Positions 45,169-53,001 of a DNA stretch of 64,000 nt are shown here, in pieces. Numbering within the stretch: position 1 is the first letter of the stretch; each line of letters begins with the position of its first letter. The stretch covers positions 33,879 to 97,878 of the forward strand of contig JAAFIL010000011.1 of the NCBI GenBank assembly GCA_013297775.1, given 5' to 3'. The position numbers and the translations under genes were made by a program. This stretch comes from Bacteroidota bacterium (GTDB lineage: Bacteria > Bacteroidota > Bacteroidia > B-17B0 > Aurantibacillaceae). The notes under the pieces are model-generated. The model searched no databases and was not told the origin of the DNA. It saw only the letters and a program-made list of their open reading frames with translations.

Positions 45169-45744
45169 TTAAGAAAAGGTGAGCGCATCCCGCTCGCTCC
45201 AACGGTTTGAGAAATTTTTGCTTCCGTTCGCCCACGTAATGACATTGGTATCGCCGATACGTTCGATTTTTTGAATCGCCCATAATTGGTCGCCTTGTGC
45301 TACTCCTGCGCCGGCATAGCCCTTGTAGATAACACTAATGCCACTCTCATCTGTAATCGAGGGTTCAGATACGATTTTACCGTCCAAACTCAATAAAGCT
45401 ACTTTAACATTCAGTATGTCGTTTTTTAGGACGTTCAAAATGTCGATTTGCTGAATTTGTTTGGTTTCGGTAGCCATACCGCTTGGTGCATTTGAACCCG
45501 TAGAAGGGTTAGGAAGCATAGCGGTAATGGCATCCTTTAGGGCTTCGGGGCTTGTTGTAACGGGACTTGATACATCCGGGTAAGGAATGTAAATGTTATA
45601 CAATGCTCCTTTACCGATGTCTATTTTAATGACATTGGTTTTGATAACCGAAATTTCTACAATTTGCGGTTTGATGATGTTACGCACTTGCGTACCGATG
45701 GTGAGCATAATACTGCCTCCATTGTCTTGAATGGTAATTGCCAT
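45169..45744 (-). CDS. Putative virion structural protein
   Basis: 191 residues from the ATG at 45744 (MAITIQDNGG); an upstream in-frame ATG at 45819 adds a low-complexity basic stretch and overlaps the next gene. The C-terminal part (VIYKGYAGAGVAQGDQLWAI, QKIERIGDTNVITWANG, SKNFSNRWSERDALTF) follows a pattern I know from phage neck, tail and capsid-decoration proteins: W-I-K-x-I, then W-A-x-G, then F-x-x-x-W-x-x-R-x-x-L-x-F. The N-terminal half is beta-rich. This is the clearest hint at a particle-associated protein in the element. Confidence 0.55.
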   Translation of the reverse strand: MAITIQDNGGSIMLTIGTQVRNIIKPQIVEISVIKTNVIKIDIGKGALYNIYIPYPDVSSPVTTSPEALKDAITAMLPNPSTGSNAPSGMATETKQIQQIDILNVLKNDILNVKVALLSLDGKIVSEPSITDESGISVIYKGYAGAGVAQGDQLWAIQKIERIGDTNVITWANGSKNFSNRWSERDALTFS

Positions 45745-45770
45745 ACTGTTTCTGTTTTTAATTTTTGTTT

Positions 45771-45941
45771 TTACTTTTTTTTTATTGTGCTGCTTACTGT
45801 TATTACTTCCCCCAGCCACGCCCCTATAAAGCCGCCAATCATGGTATAAGGCACTACATCCTTTTGATGTGTTTTACCATAATAATAAAAGGCAAGCGAA
45901 CCCAAAAGGGTGAGTGAGGAAACTAATGCTTTTTCTTTCAT
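45771..45941 (-). CDS. 56-residue membrane protein
   Basis: A short open frame starting MKEKALVSSLTLLGSLAFYY, with one helix near residues 5-22 and a second hydrophobic stretch (YTMIGGFIGAWLGEVI) near 34-49, and a basic end. Spacing and direction fit the row of genes on both sides, and it explains a gap that would otherwise be too long for this compact element. Possibly a small virion membrane protein or an accessory lysis protein. Confidence 0.55.
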   Translation of the reverse strand: MKEKALVSSLTLLGSLAFYYYGKTHQKDVVPYTMIGGFIGAWLGEVITVSSTIKKK

Positions 45942-46066
45942 AGAATTTTTTTAATGCGTTTATCTTTTAATGCGTATCAATCGTATCTATCCAATCGCCA
46001 TTTAATAGTCCCGAAACTTCACAAAGCCAAATAAGGAAAAGATGCCGTCTTGAAACATCAGCGTAT

Positions 46067-46408
46067 TCAACCTTTGTTTACTGACTTCACTTTTTGTTTT
46101 CTTAATTTAGGTGCTGACTTAAATGCGTGTTGATTTATTAGTTTATTAGATGGATTATTTAATTTTAATTCAGGGGTAACTAAGTGAGTGGGACTGTCAT
46201 TTGTATTTTTTTCGATACTATACCCAAAGCAACCTGTTGCAATTAGACTAATGATGGAGTAAAACATAAACTCTGGTGTTGGAATATTAAATACTAATTG
46301 GGCTATCCAACTCATTAGGATTAAAAACATAGATACTGCGATGATGATTTCTCTTAGACTATATGCGCCTTGCTTATCTTTTAATATGGTTTTAAAGTAT
46401 TGTTTCAT
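46067..46408 (-). CDS. Holin-like two-TM membrane protein
   Basis: 113 residues: a basic N-terminus with YSLREIIIAVSMFLILMSWI (helix 1), a second helix near 50-67 (MFYSIISLIATGCFGYSI) and a long basic, disordered C-terminal tail. Position next to two peptidoglycan hydrolases and the S-L-R-x-hydrophobic start resemble small Bacteroidota phage holin-like proteins. Sequence alone does not prove pore formation. Confidence 0.5.
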   Translation of the reverse strand: MKQYFKTILKDKQGAYSLREIIIAVSMFLILMSWIAQLVFNIPTPEFMFYSIISLIATGCFGYSIEKNTNDSPTHLVTPELKLNNPSNKLINQHAFKSAPKLRKQKVKSVNKG

Positions 46409-46466
46409 AGTCGTTTAATTTTTTTGTTTTTTATTAGCTTGTTTTAGTTTCATTACCAGCGATAAA

Positions 46467-47078
46467 TTAATGCGTTGTTACAGGTTCATTATTTCGTGTT
46501 AAATAGTAACTACCCACCACAACAAGGGCTGTTCCGCCGATGAGTAAAAGGGGAAGTGTGTTACCTGTGCTTTGCTTTTTTTCTTTAGCACTACCTAAGC
46601 TAGTGTCTAACTGTTCTAATTTATAAGCCTTTATAAGGGCTATGAGGGCTTTGCCGTAAGTGGCACTTTCAGAGTAACCCGACTTTTGTAGGGCGGCGGC
46701 TTGCTCTATTGGATTTTTAGCTTGAAACACCCCGTGTTTTTTATAACGGGGGTTGACCAAAAGAAACTGCGTATGGTCTTTTAAACTATCTAAGGTTGAG
46801 GGATAAACCCTAAATAAACTCACGGGCTTTCCGTCTTTGGGTGTGTTTAAAGCCACTTTTTTTCCCTGCCAGCGCGAATCGGCTTTAATGCCAAAATAGT
46901 TATTGGCTTTTCTAACTGCCAAGCCTCTGCCAATGGTAAATTTGCCATTCTCATCCCGACCGCTGCTTTCAATGATCATTTGTGCCATTTTTATAGAGGG
47001 GAAAAAGCCTGTGCCTTTGACGCTTTTAACCACATCCGCAGCGTGTTTAGCAATAAAGTATTCTGTTTGCTTACTCAT
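46467..47078 (-). CDS. Membrane-anchored glucosaminidase-type peptidoglycan hydrolase
   Basis: 203 residues. The N-terminal 150 are a glucosaminidase/FlgJ-type domain: AQMIIESSGRDENGKF holds the expected catalytic Glu near residue 34, followed by ANNYFGIKADSRWQGKK and FRVYPSTLDSLKDHTQFL. The C-terminus has one membrane helix (LPLLLIGGTALVVVGSYYL, 172-190), unusual for a soluble phage endolysin and more like a virion-associated or membrane-tethered enzyme. It cleaves glycan strands of the cell wall. The amidase gene lies 15 bp upstream. Confidence 0.78.
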   Translation of the reverse strand: MSKQTEYFIAKHAADVVKSVKGTGFFPSIKMAQMIIESSGRDENGKFTIGRGLAVRKANNYFGIKADSRWQGKKVALNTPKDGKPVSLFRVYPSTLDSLKDHTQFLLVNPRYKKHGVFQAKNPIEQAAALQKSGYSESATYGKALIALIKAYKLEQLDTSLGSAKEKKQSTGNTLPLLLIGGTALVVVGSYYLTRNNEPVTTH

Positions 47079-47093
47079 GGGTTTAAAGTCTTA

Positions 47094-47525
47094 TTAATGA
47101 AATAACTGAAAGTGTTTGAGCCAAGTCTTTACATCAAAACTCGGACAGGCTTTAGTTACATTTGCAAAATCCCTGTGTCCTAATACTTCCGCTTTGGGAT
47201 AGCGTTCCTGTAAGTCGCCAATAAGGCGGCGCATCACGACTTGCTGACGGATGCTGCGTGTATCTTTAGGTTTACCGTTTGTATCTATGCCACCGATGTA
47301 ACTCAAATGAACACACGCCTTGTTATGCGCATACACCCCAAAACTGATTTTATCCTCTTCTAACAAATGGTGAGCAGCGCCGTGTGCATCAATAAGGTAA
47401 TGGTAACCCGGTGTATCACCCCATTTTCTGACCTCTTTCCAATACCGCTTAATGCTTTCTAAGCTCGTTGTGGGGGCGGTAGCGGTGCAATGCACGACAA
47501 TGTATTTTATATCTCTTGTATTCAT
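47094..47525 (-). CDS. N-acetylmuramoyl-L-alanine amidase (amidase_2/PGRP fold)
   Basis: 143 residues from the ATG at 47525 (MNTRDIKYIVVHCTA). An in-frame ATG at 47603 would add a KSKKL triplicate that comes from a tandem-repeat leader, so I prefer the later start. Zinc ligands of the fold are visible: His in VVHCTA, His in LGHRDFANV and Cys in KACPSFD, with GYHYLI between. It cuts the bond between muramic acid and the stem peptide. Together with the glucosaminidase it gives the element two different wall-cleaving activities. Confidence 0.85.
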   Translation of the reverse strand: MNTRDIKYIVVHCTATAPTTSLESIKRYWKEVRKWGDTPGYHYLIDAHGAAHHLLEEDKISFGVYAHNKACVHLSYIGGIDTNGKPKDTRSIRQQVVMRRLIGDLQERYPKAEVLGHRDFANVTKACPSFDVKTWLKHFQLFH

Positions 47526-47556
47526 TTTATAGATTTGGTATTGAGGTTTTAGGTTT

Positions 47557-47601
47557 AATTTTTTACTTTTCAATTTTTTACTTTTCAATTTTTTACTTTT
47601 C
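47557..47601. repeat. Three tandem 15-bp units in the amidase leader
   Basis: The unit AATTTTTTACTTTTC (plus strand) is repeated three times without change just upstream of the amidase start. On the coding strand it is an A-rich purine tract, of the kind seen before several genes of the element. Confidence 0.8.
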
Positions 47602-47632
47602 AATTTTATATTAAAGTGTTTCTTAATTTGAT

Positions 47633-48487
47633 TTAGTGGGTATTGGGTAAGTAATTGGTAACGGAGGAACTTTTAACTAAAAAAAACTGCCGTTGATTTT
47701 CAAAAATGGTATAGCCTTTACGCTCACAAACGAATGTTCCAAGTACCATTTTTGCAGGCACATCAACACTCAACGTTCTGTTTTGCCATACTTGGGTGGG
47801 ACTTAAAGTGATGAGATGATTGGGGGCTTTGCTAGGAGAGGGCATTCCTGATAAGACCCATTTGTTATTTTCATAGTTCAGCCCTATTTTTTTGAAGATG
47901 TTAAACAGGATTTGCCGTTGTGCTTCACCTGTAAACACGAACAATAAAGCACTCACAAGGGTTCTTCTGACACCGAGTACGGATTCTTTTTTAAATTCTT
48001 CGGAGAGGTATGTATAATCGCTGCCGTTTCTAATCTTTTTTAATAGCACATACGTTTTTACAAAATCCCTTTTTACTATCGCTTCCCGAAGTGCTTTACT
48101 CATTTGTTCGGCCTCAAACAAGGGCGGTTCATTGGTGGGGCGTTTTGCTTGTGTGGGATTAGCCGATGTGTTTTTTGTAGAAGTCGGATTTGAACTGGGG
48201 GCTGGAGGCATTGGCTGGGAACTTGCCTTTGTTGAATCTTTGCCCGACTTGGGCTGTGGTTTTTTCGGCGCATTCGTAAAAGTATTTTTTGGGGCAGTAG
48301 AAGAGGGTTTAGGAGGCGTAGTAAAAATAGTTTGTTCGTTTACCTCTGGGCGTTCGATTCCGCTTTCATTTGATTTTTTATTCTTTTTCCAATACCGAAT
48401 GCCAAAATAAGTAAGTAGTGTGGCTGTTAACACCCCAAACCCTATTAATGCGGCTTTTCGTTTTCCTGAATTAGCTTTAGCTTCCAT
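47633..48487 (-). CDS. Membrane-anchored protein of unknown function with a Pro/Ser/Thr-rich linker
   Basis: 284 residues: an N-terminal helix (AALIGFGVLTATLLTYFGIRY, 12-32), a disordered Pro/Ser/Thr/Lys linker (45-118), a helical domain (122-190, SKALREAIVKRDFVKTYVLL) and a short beta-rich C-terminal domain ending with KGYTIFENQRQFFLVKSSS. It would project from a membrane. I do not recognise a family. The gene lies in the block of TM proteins that separates the lysis genes from the small beta-rich proteins. Confidence 0.6.
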   Translation of the reverse strand: MEAKANSGKRKAALIGFGVLTATLLTYFGIRYWKKNKKSNESGIERPEVNEQTIFTTPPKPSSTAPKNTFTNAPKKPQPKSGKDSTKASSQPMPPAPSSNPTSTKNTSANPTQAKRPTNEPPLFEAEQMSKALREAIVKRDFVKTYVLLKKIRNGSDYTYLSEEFKKESVLGVRRTLVSALLFVFTGEAQRQILFNIFKKIGLNYENNKWVLSGMPSPSKAPNHLITLSPTQVWQNRTLSVDVPAKMVLGTFVCERKGYTIFENQRQFFLVKSSSVTNYLPNTH

Positions 48488-48527
48488 TGTTGAAGTTTTT
48501 AATTGATGCGTTTTAATTTTTTCTTAA

Positions 48528-49232
48528 TTATTTTTTAGGCTTTTTAAAAATGACTGTCATCACCTCGTTATATTCGCTATTGCTTAGTTCCGATTTTAAG
48601 TCCTTTAGAAATTCACGTCTATATTCCTTTTGATACATCGCTGCTGTCATTATAAAATCATGTTGATTGGGGACTTCACTAAACACGGCACGTATAGCAT
48701 TGGTATCTGTACCCGAAAAGAATAAATAGCTTTGGTCAAAGGCAGATTTTAACCGTTTTGCCCAAGTCGTATAAACCGTTAACTTAGTTACAATCCCTCC
48801 TTCTTTTAAGGGTTTGGAATCTTTGATATAAAGCATTTCGTCATTTTCAGAGCTGGTCAATTCACTTTTCAAATCATCAATTAAATTGCTCCCGTATTGA
48901 ACGCCATATTCGATAACTACTTTATCCCATTGCTCTTGACTTTTTAAAGAGAGCATGATTTCTCGCAGCTTTACCACATCCGTTCCCCAAGCCCCATTGT
49001 TTTCAAAGGCCATTTTAATACGCCTTGCTATGGTTTGGGGTGTACCGTCTTTAAAACTTTTAATAAGGGATTTATTGGTTTTATTTTTCTTAATTGTTTT
49101 ATTAGTAAAATGTATCCCTGCACCAATTACAACCGCAGATGCTAAACTAAGACCGATAATTGCTTTTAGGCTCATGCCTTCATTAGTAGGAGCATAAACG
49201 GGGGGCTGGGCGAGTATTTTAGTGGTGGACAT
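48528..49232 (-). CDS. Membrane-anchored helical protein of unknown function
   Basis: 234 residues with one membrane helix near the N-terminus (LKAIIGLSLASAVVIGAGIHF, 22-42), a basic segment, then an all-helical soluble domain (60-234). Two stretches with a similar pattern (NGAWGTDVVKLREIMLSLKS near 93 and SGTDTNAIRAVFSEVPNQHD near 173) suggest an internal duplication with an annexin-like or EF-hand-like spacing, though no calcium loop is complete. Function unknown. Confidence 0.6.
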   Translation of the reverse strand: MSTTKILAQPPVYAPTNEGMSLKAIIGLSLASAVVIGAGIHFTNKTIKKNKTNKSLIKSFKDGTPQTIARRIKMAFENNGAWGTDVVKLREIMLSLKSQEQWDKVVIEYGVQYGSNLIDDLKSELTSSENDEMLYIKDSKPLKEGGIVTKLTVYTTWAKRLKSAFDQSYLFFSGTDTNAIRAVFSEVPNQHDFIMTAAMYQKEYRREFLKDLKSELSNSEYNEVMTVIFKKPKK

Positions 49233-49278
49233 ATTAAAAAAAATTTAAAGTCTGTTTATAGTTTTAACTAAAGTCTGA

Positions 49279-49461
49279 TTAAATACCGAGTGCTTTTTTG
49301 GCAAGGGCTGTTTTTACAGGTTCATGCAGTACTACATGGCTTAGTTTTTCTAACTCCTTTACACTTAGTTTAGAAGCTAATACGGTTAAGGATTTCATTT
49401 TACTATCGGCTTCCGTTTCGGAAGCGGCACTGATAGTGATGTCGTATTGAAATTTTTGCAT
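49279..49461 (-). CDS. 60-residue soluble protein of unknown function
   Basis: A short protein with a beta strand (QKFQYDITISAAS) followed by two helices (EADSKMKSLTVLASKLSVKE and a final amphipathic one). Direction, spacing and an A-rich leader match the other genes of the element. It may be a small cement or regulatory protein. Confidence 0.5.
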   Translation of the reverse strand: MQKFQYDITISAASETEADSKMKSLTVLASKLSVKELEKLSHVVLHEPVKTALAKKALGI

Positions 49462-49593
49462 TTTAATTTTTATTTTAAGTTTTAATTTTTTTGCTTTTTT
49501 TACTTTTTTACTTTTTTTGCTTTTGATTTTTACTTCAATTTTTGTTGGTGCTTTTGACTTTTTCCTTTTAACTTTTTCTTTTGACTTTTCCCT

Positions 49594-50484
49594 TTATTCG
49601 TTGATGTGAAGAGTTTGCATCACTTCGGCAATTTTTTGAGGTTCATCTTTTAATACATCCATGATGCTAATGATTTGATAGACCTGTTCTTCTGTCAGGG
49701 TTTCACTCATTAAATTCATCAATCCCAAAAAGTGCTGTTCTTGTTCATCTAAAACGGGCGGTGCTTGCACCACAGGTTGAGCGTTTGCTTGGGTGTTTTT
49801 TTCTGTTTTCTTAGTAAAACTTACTTCGGCATTTTCGGGTACAGCGGGAGGAAGATTTTGCAAATGTGTATCGGCCTCAATTAATTTAGCCACACCGTTT
49901 AAGCCATTTATTTTACTAATCAAATGTGTGTTCTTACGGATAAACCCGTTTAAGCCCTCGGCAATAACAACACCTATATCCACACCTCCCAATTTGTTGG
50001 CATTTGCCTTTGCTTCTGCAATGCCTGTTTCTAAAATGCTGACGTATTCATTGACTTGTGAGAGTTCCGATTGCAGTTCACTGACTTGCTCGTTTAGTTC
50101 CTTGATGCGATTGTTTTCCGCTAATTTAAGTTCTCTATTTGCTTTTAATTCCACTAATTCGTTTTTACTGAATAAGGTGGGTAGCCCGTCTAAGCCCATT
50201 TCAAGGGCTTGCTGCGTGGTTTGCGCCTGCATATTAAAAACAAACTGGTCATTGCGGGGAGAAGCACCAGAATTATAAATCACTATTTTTATTTGGCGGG
50301 TACTATCGGTAAGGAAATTCTCATACCCCTCAAACTCACTTGGGTCATCTGTTTTTTGAACCGCTTTTAAATTATCAACATACACCTCATAAAATTTTGG
50401 TGTACCTCGCTGGTCTTGAACTTCCAAGTGGGCTTTTAAGCGATCTACTTTTTGCTGGTCAAACTTATCAAACTGTATGGGCAT
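49594..50484 (-). CDS. Coiled-coil protein of the element
   Basis: 296 residues. A beta-rich N-terminal domain (1-110, with YVDNLKAVQKTDDPSEFEGY and IKIVIYNSG) is followed by a long coiled coil (118-160, rich in Leu, Glu and Asn) and a helical C-terminal part. The repeat-like EGLNGF and INGLNG (near 175-195) belong to the peptide motif shared by several proteins of this element. A trimeric or dimeric fibre, spike base or scaffold is possible. No family recognised. Confidence 0.6.
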   Translation of the reverse strand: MPIQFDKFDQQKVDRLKAHLEVQDQRGTPKFYEVYVDNLKAVQKTDDPSEFEGYENFLTDSTRQIKIVIYNSGASPRNDQFVFNMQAQTTQQALEMGLDGLPTLFSKNELVELKANRELKLAENNRIKELNEQVSELQSELSQVNEYVSILETGIAEAKANANKLGGVDIGVVIAEGLNGFIRKNTHLISKINGLNGVAKLIEADTHLQNLPPAVPENAEVSFTKKTEKNTQANAQPVVQAPPVLDEQEQHFLGLMNLMSETLTEEQVYQIISIMDVLKDEPQKIAEVMQTLHINE

Positions 50485-50516
50485 GGTATTTTGTATTAAA
50501 GAAATTTTTTTAAAAA

Positions 50517-50831
50517 TTATTTTTGGGGTATGACTTGAATAAAGCGTAAATGCTTGGATTCAGAACAGTAGTTGGTAATTAGAATTTGTCCTGAATGTTC
50601 GTATTGCATTTCATTGACAAGGGTTTCGGTTAAATCATACACCCCAAATTCGGATTCAATGCGCACATCGGCTATTTCATCAAGTTGAAAAAAGTAATGA
50701 TTCGTCGCATCCAATTCTAAAATGGCATTGGGGGCTACTACAAAATGGCGGTGATGAAGTTGATACAGCGTTCCTACTCCTATATCGTTCATCCGTCTTG
50801 GGATATGCTCTAAGGCAAATGCTATGGTCAT
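50517..50831 (-). CDS. Small beta-rich protein, possibly a minor capsid component
   Basis: 104 residues from the ATG at 50831, ten bases after the upstream stop; an in-frame ATG at 50954 would overlap the previous gene by more than 100 bases. The sequence alternates short hydrophobic strands (HHRHFVVAPNAILEL, YFFQLDEIADVRIE, HSGQILITNY, LRFIQVIPQ). No membrane helix or known motif. It is the third of a row of small beta-rich proteins. Confidence 0.55.
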   Translation of the reverse strand: MTIAFALEHIPRRMNDIGVGTLYQLHHRHFVVAPNAILELDATNHYFFQLDEIADVRIESEFGVYDLTETLVNEMQYEHSGQILITNYCSESKHLRFIQVIPQK

Positions 50832-50841
50832 AATTTTAGCT

Positions 50842-51315
50842 TTAATTGAGTTTGTTTTCAAGCCATACATAGACAATGACCGTGTAAGCAAAAGGGGCTT
50901 CACTTTGGTAAGTATCTTTATACATTCCTTGTGCAAGGGTAATCGCCCCGTCAAGGCTTATTGTATCTTCTTGCAATAGGGTTTGATGGGTATAGGGCTT
51001 GGGTAAAAAATTGGGGGCAGTAAAATCGCCATAACTGTAACTGCGGTGCAATTTTATTTCTTCGGAGTAAAACAAATGGGCATTATCAAAGGACTTAAAT
51101 GTTAAATCGCCCAGCGTAATGTTTCGATTAAAGCGAAGGGTATCTATCACAGAAGTAAGGGTTACTTCTTTAGGAATAGAACCGCTAATCCAACGTAGCC
51201 CCGTTTCTATGCCGATAATTTTATTCACCTCACGGGGTACTTTTATATCGAATATGGCTATTTGCCCCGCTTTAGTAATGGGTATTTGCTTGACCATGAC
51301 ACGCTCCTTAATCAT
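50842..51315 (-). CDS. Beta-rich protein, candidate jelly-roll virion protein
   Basis: 157 residues, almost entirely predicted strand by eye: AGQIAIFDIKVPREVNKIIG, FNRNITLGDLTFKS, HLFYSEEIKLHRS and a final FAYTVIVYVWLEN. The first and last strands and the length fit a single jelly-roll domain, but no sequence motif defines that fold. The ATG at 51315 or one at 51297 could be the start. Its pattern resembles the neighbouring 128-residue protein. Confidence 0.55.
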   Translation of the reverse strand: MIKERVMVKQIPITKAGQIAIFDIKVPREVNKIIGIETGLRWISGSIPKEVTLTSVIDTLRFNRNITLGDLTFKSFDNAHLFYSEEIKLHRSYSYGDFTAPNFLPKPYTHQTLLQEDTISLDGAITLAQGMYKDTYQSEAPFAYTVIVYVWLENKLN

Positions 51316-51341
51316 ACTTCTTTGTTTTAGGTATCAATGCT

Positions 51342-51728
51342 TTAATTAACTGATTTGTCAACGGTGTAATCAATATAGAGCGATACCCGGTAAGGCGTAA
51401 AAACGCTGCGTCCATCTTCTACATCCTGATACACTATTTTTACCGCTCCGTTTCCGGGTGGTATGCCCCCTAAATTATAATAGCGTGAATTGGGGGCTAC
51501 GTTAATGCCCGACATGAGTAATTTACTTTCGTAATCTTCGGGGAAATACTCCTCGCCGTTTATTTCAATTTTTTGCTCACCTCTGTAATAGAGCAAATCA
51601 TCTTTATCGGAAGTCAGCACCAATCCATTTATCAAGCGTGCCGTTTTATCCAATTCAAATGTTTTATTGACTGTTTGTTTGGCTTGGGTAATCAAAATCG
51701 TAAAGCGTTTTTTTATGTTTTTTTGCAT
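51342..51728 (-). CDS. Beta-rich protein, candidate jelly-roll virion protein
   Basis: 128 residues with a strand-rich pattern (KTFELDKTARLINGLVLTS, GEQKIEINGEEYFPE, NGAVKIVYQDVED, YRVSLYIDYTV). It resembles the next gene product in the opening strand followed by a hydrophobic I/L-x-G step and in the terminal Y-x-V-x-h-Y-h strand, so the two may be distant paralogues. It is the first gene after the terminator that follows the 238-residue protein. Confidence 0.55.
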   Translation of the reverse strand: MQKNIKKRFTILITQAKQTVNKTFELDKTARLINGLVLTSDKDDLLYYRGEQKIEINGEEYFPEDYESKLLMSGINVAPNSRYYNLGGIPPGNGAVKIVYQDVEDGRSVFTPYRVSLYIDYTVDKSVN

Positions 51729-51750
51729 GACAGTATTTTTAATGTGGTTT

Positions 51751-51790
51751 AAAAAACCCGCAGCCTAAGAGAAAAAACTGCGGGCTTAGG
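51751..51790 (-). terminator. Terminator hairpin, with overlapping pairing, after the 238-residue protein gene
   Basis: On the minus strand CCCGCAG pairs with CTGCGGG and is followed by TTTTTT, a good intrinsic terminator 12-50 bases after the stop at 51802. A second pair, CCTAAG and CTTAGG, interlocks with it, so the RNA could also form a pseudoknot or switch between two hairpins. Confidence 0.7.
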
Positions 51791-51801
51791 AGGACTTTTA
51801 A

Positions 51802-52518
51802 TTACGGTGTAGTCGTTGTACCGTGTAAGCCCAAATAGATATGTGTATTGGCATTTAAGCCTTCAACAGAACCTAATTCAAAGGTGGCTTCAATTAAGAC
51901 ATCATCATGGATAAGTCGGGGGTTTGCTAATTTATAATACCCGACTGGTACTCTGTTGAAATTTTGTGTTTTAAACACTTTCATTGAAGTTTCAGGAAGG
52001 ATGATTTTTTTATTGGCTTTGAGAGAAAATTCACCTGTACATAAGGCTGGGTAATCTTCAATTTTTCCATAGGTGGTGGACATGACACGTTCAGGTGTTA
52101 AATCTCCCGATACACCCGCAAGTACGATGATACCGCTTACCAAAAAGGCTTGGTTTTTGGGGAGCTTGGCCGCTGAAAGTGAATTTAAGCCGATGGCTTT
52201 GGTGTCTTGGGTTTCAAACATTTTAATGGTTTTACTTCCCACTTTTTTAATGCTGTAAATCACATTATCCGCAAAACGCATTTCTCCTTTTTCTGTTCCC
52301 TCTTTAATGTGTTTGGGCAGCTCGTGAAAGAAGCGTTCCATTTCCCCTCTTGAACCCAAACTTGGCGAGGGTTGAGCGGTTAATTTTTTCATAAAGACGG
52401 CTCTTTGTAAAGGGTTCAATCTTTGAATTGCCCCTAATAATTCGGTGTCGTCTAAGCCGTCTGTACCATACAATGCGGCGGCATTGTTGTACTCGTTTAA
52501 TCCATTTAATTCTAACAT
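51802..52518 (-). CDS. Candidate major capsid protein of the element
   Basis: 238 residues. The N-terminal 75 are helical and contain LNGLNE and DGLDD, the element-wide peptide motif; the rest is strand-rich (NVIYSIKKVG, NQAFLVSGIIVLAG, FSLKANKKIILPE, GYYKLANPRLIHDDVLIEAT) and ends HIYLGLHGTTTTP. It has a long A/G-rich leader, the longest intergenic gap of the element upstream, and its own terminator directly downstream, a setting typical of a highly expressed structural gene. It carries no enzymatic motif or TM segment. The capsid call is inference from these features. Confidence 0.45.
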   Translation of the reverse strand: MLELNGLNEYNNAAALYGTDGLDDTELLGAIQRLNPLQRAVFMKKLTAQPSPSLGSRGEMERFFHELPKHIKEGTEKGEMRFADNVIYSIKKVGSKTIKMFETQDTKAIGLNSLSAAKLPKNQAFLVSGIIVLAGVSGDLTPERVMSTTYGKIEDYPALCTGEFSLKANKKIILPETSMKVFKTQNFNRVPVGYYKLANPRLIHDDVLIEATFELGSVEGLNANTHIYLGLHGTTTTP

Positions 52519-53001
52519 AACTTTTGTTTTTTTGATTTTTGTTTTTACTTTTTTTTTCGTTTATAAAAGAAGTTCAGTTTTTACTTCATTACTTTTTGCC
52601 TTTTATTTTTTGCTTTTGCCTTTTGCCTTTTAGCTTAAATAAAGGCATAGTAATTCCACGCCGTCTGTTTCTTTTTTTTGACGCTTGATTTTTTTGTGAT
52701 GGCGTGAAGATGTAAAGCGGGCGTAGTTTAAGTGGTCAGCCTTGCTTTATTGGCTTTAGAAATTGGGTTTTACTCCGAAGAATTGAGCCGCAATGTAAGA
52801 CCTATATGGTCTGTGCTGAATTTCTGTAAAACACATTTTGAAACACCTGTTTAATCCATACATTAACTATGTGCCTTAATAGCTAATCGTATTCTTTTAT
52901 TTTTGCCCTTTTAATCTTCATTTAAAATTGGGTCTTGCAGTGATTACAACGGCTCTGCTTAACGCTTCTATATTTAACCTTGAATGTGCAAAACCCTTTT
53001 T
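52519..53001. other. Longest gene-free stretch within the element
   Basis: 483 bp without a convincing gene. It contains the long purine-rich (on the minus strand) leader near 52530-52635, an inverted CACGCC/GGCGTG pair at about 52657 and 52701, and the AAACACATTTT box at 52829 that also occurs in the two promoters near 57 kb. A promoter for the candidate capsid gene or a replication origin may lie here. Confidence 0.4.

Noticed and set aside
47526..47603. N-terminal extension of the amidase with KSKKL three times
   Set aside because: It is encoded by three identical 15-bp leader repeats and lies outside the amidase fold; the ATG at 47525 gives a normal start.
50832..50954. N-terminal extension of the 104-residue beta-rich protein
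   Set aside because: It would overlap the upstream gene by more than 100 bases in another frame, unlike all neighbours; the ATG at 50831 fits the spacing.
52640..52900. Short minus-strand open frames (about 35 codons) in the long gap of the element
   Set aside because: Very short, no good start for the basic one (ARFTSSRHHKKI), and no recognisable motif. Left as part of the gene-free stretch.
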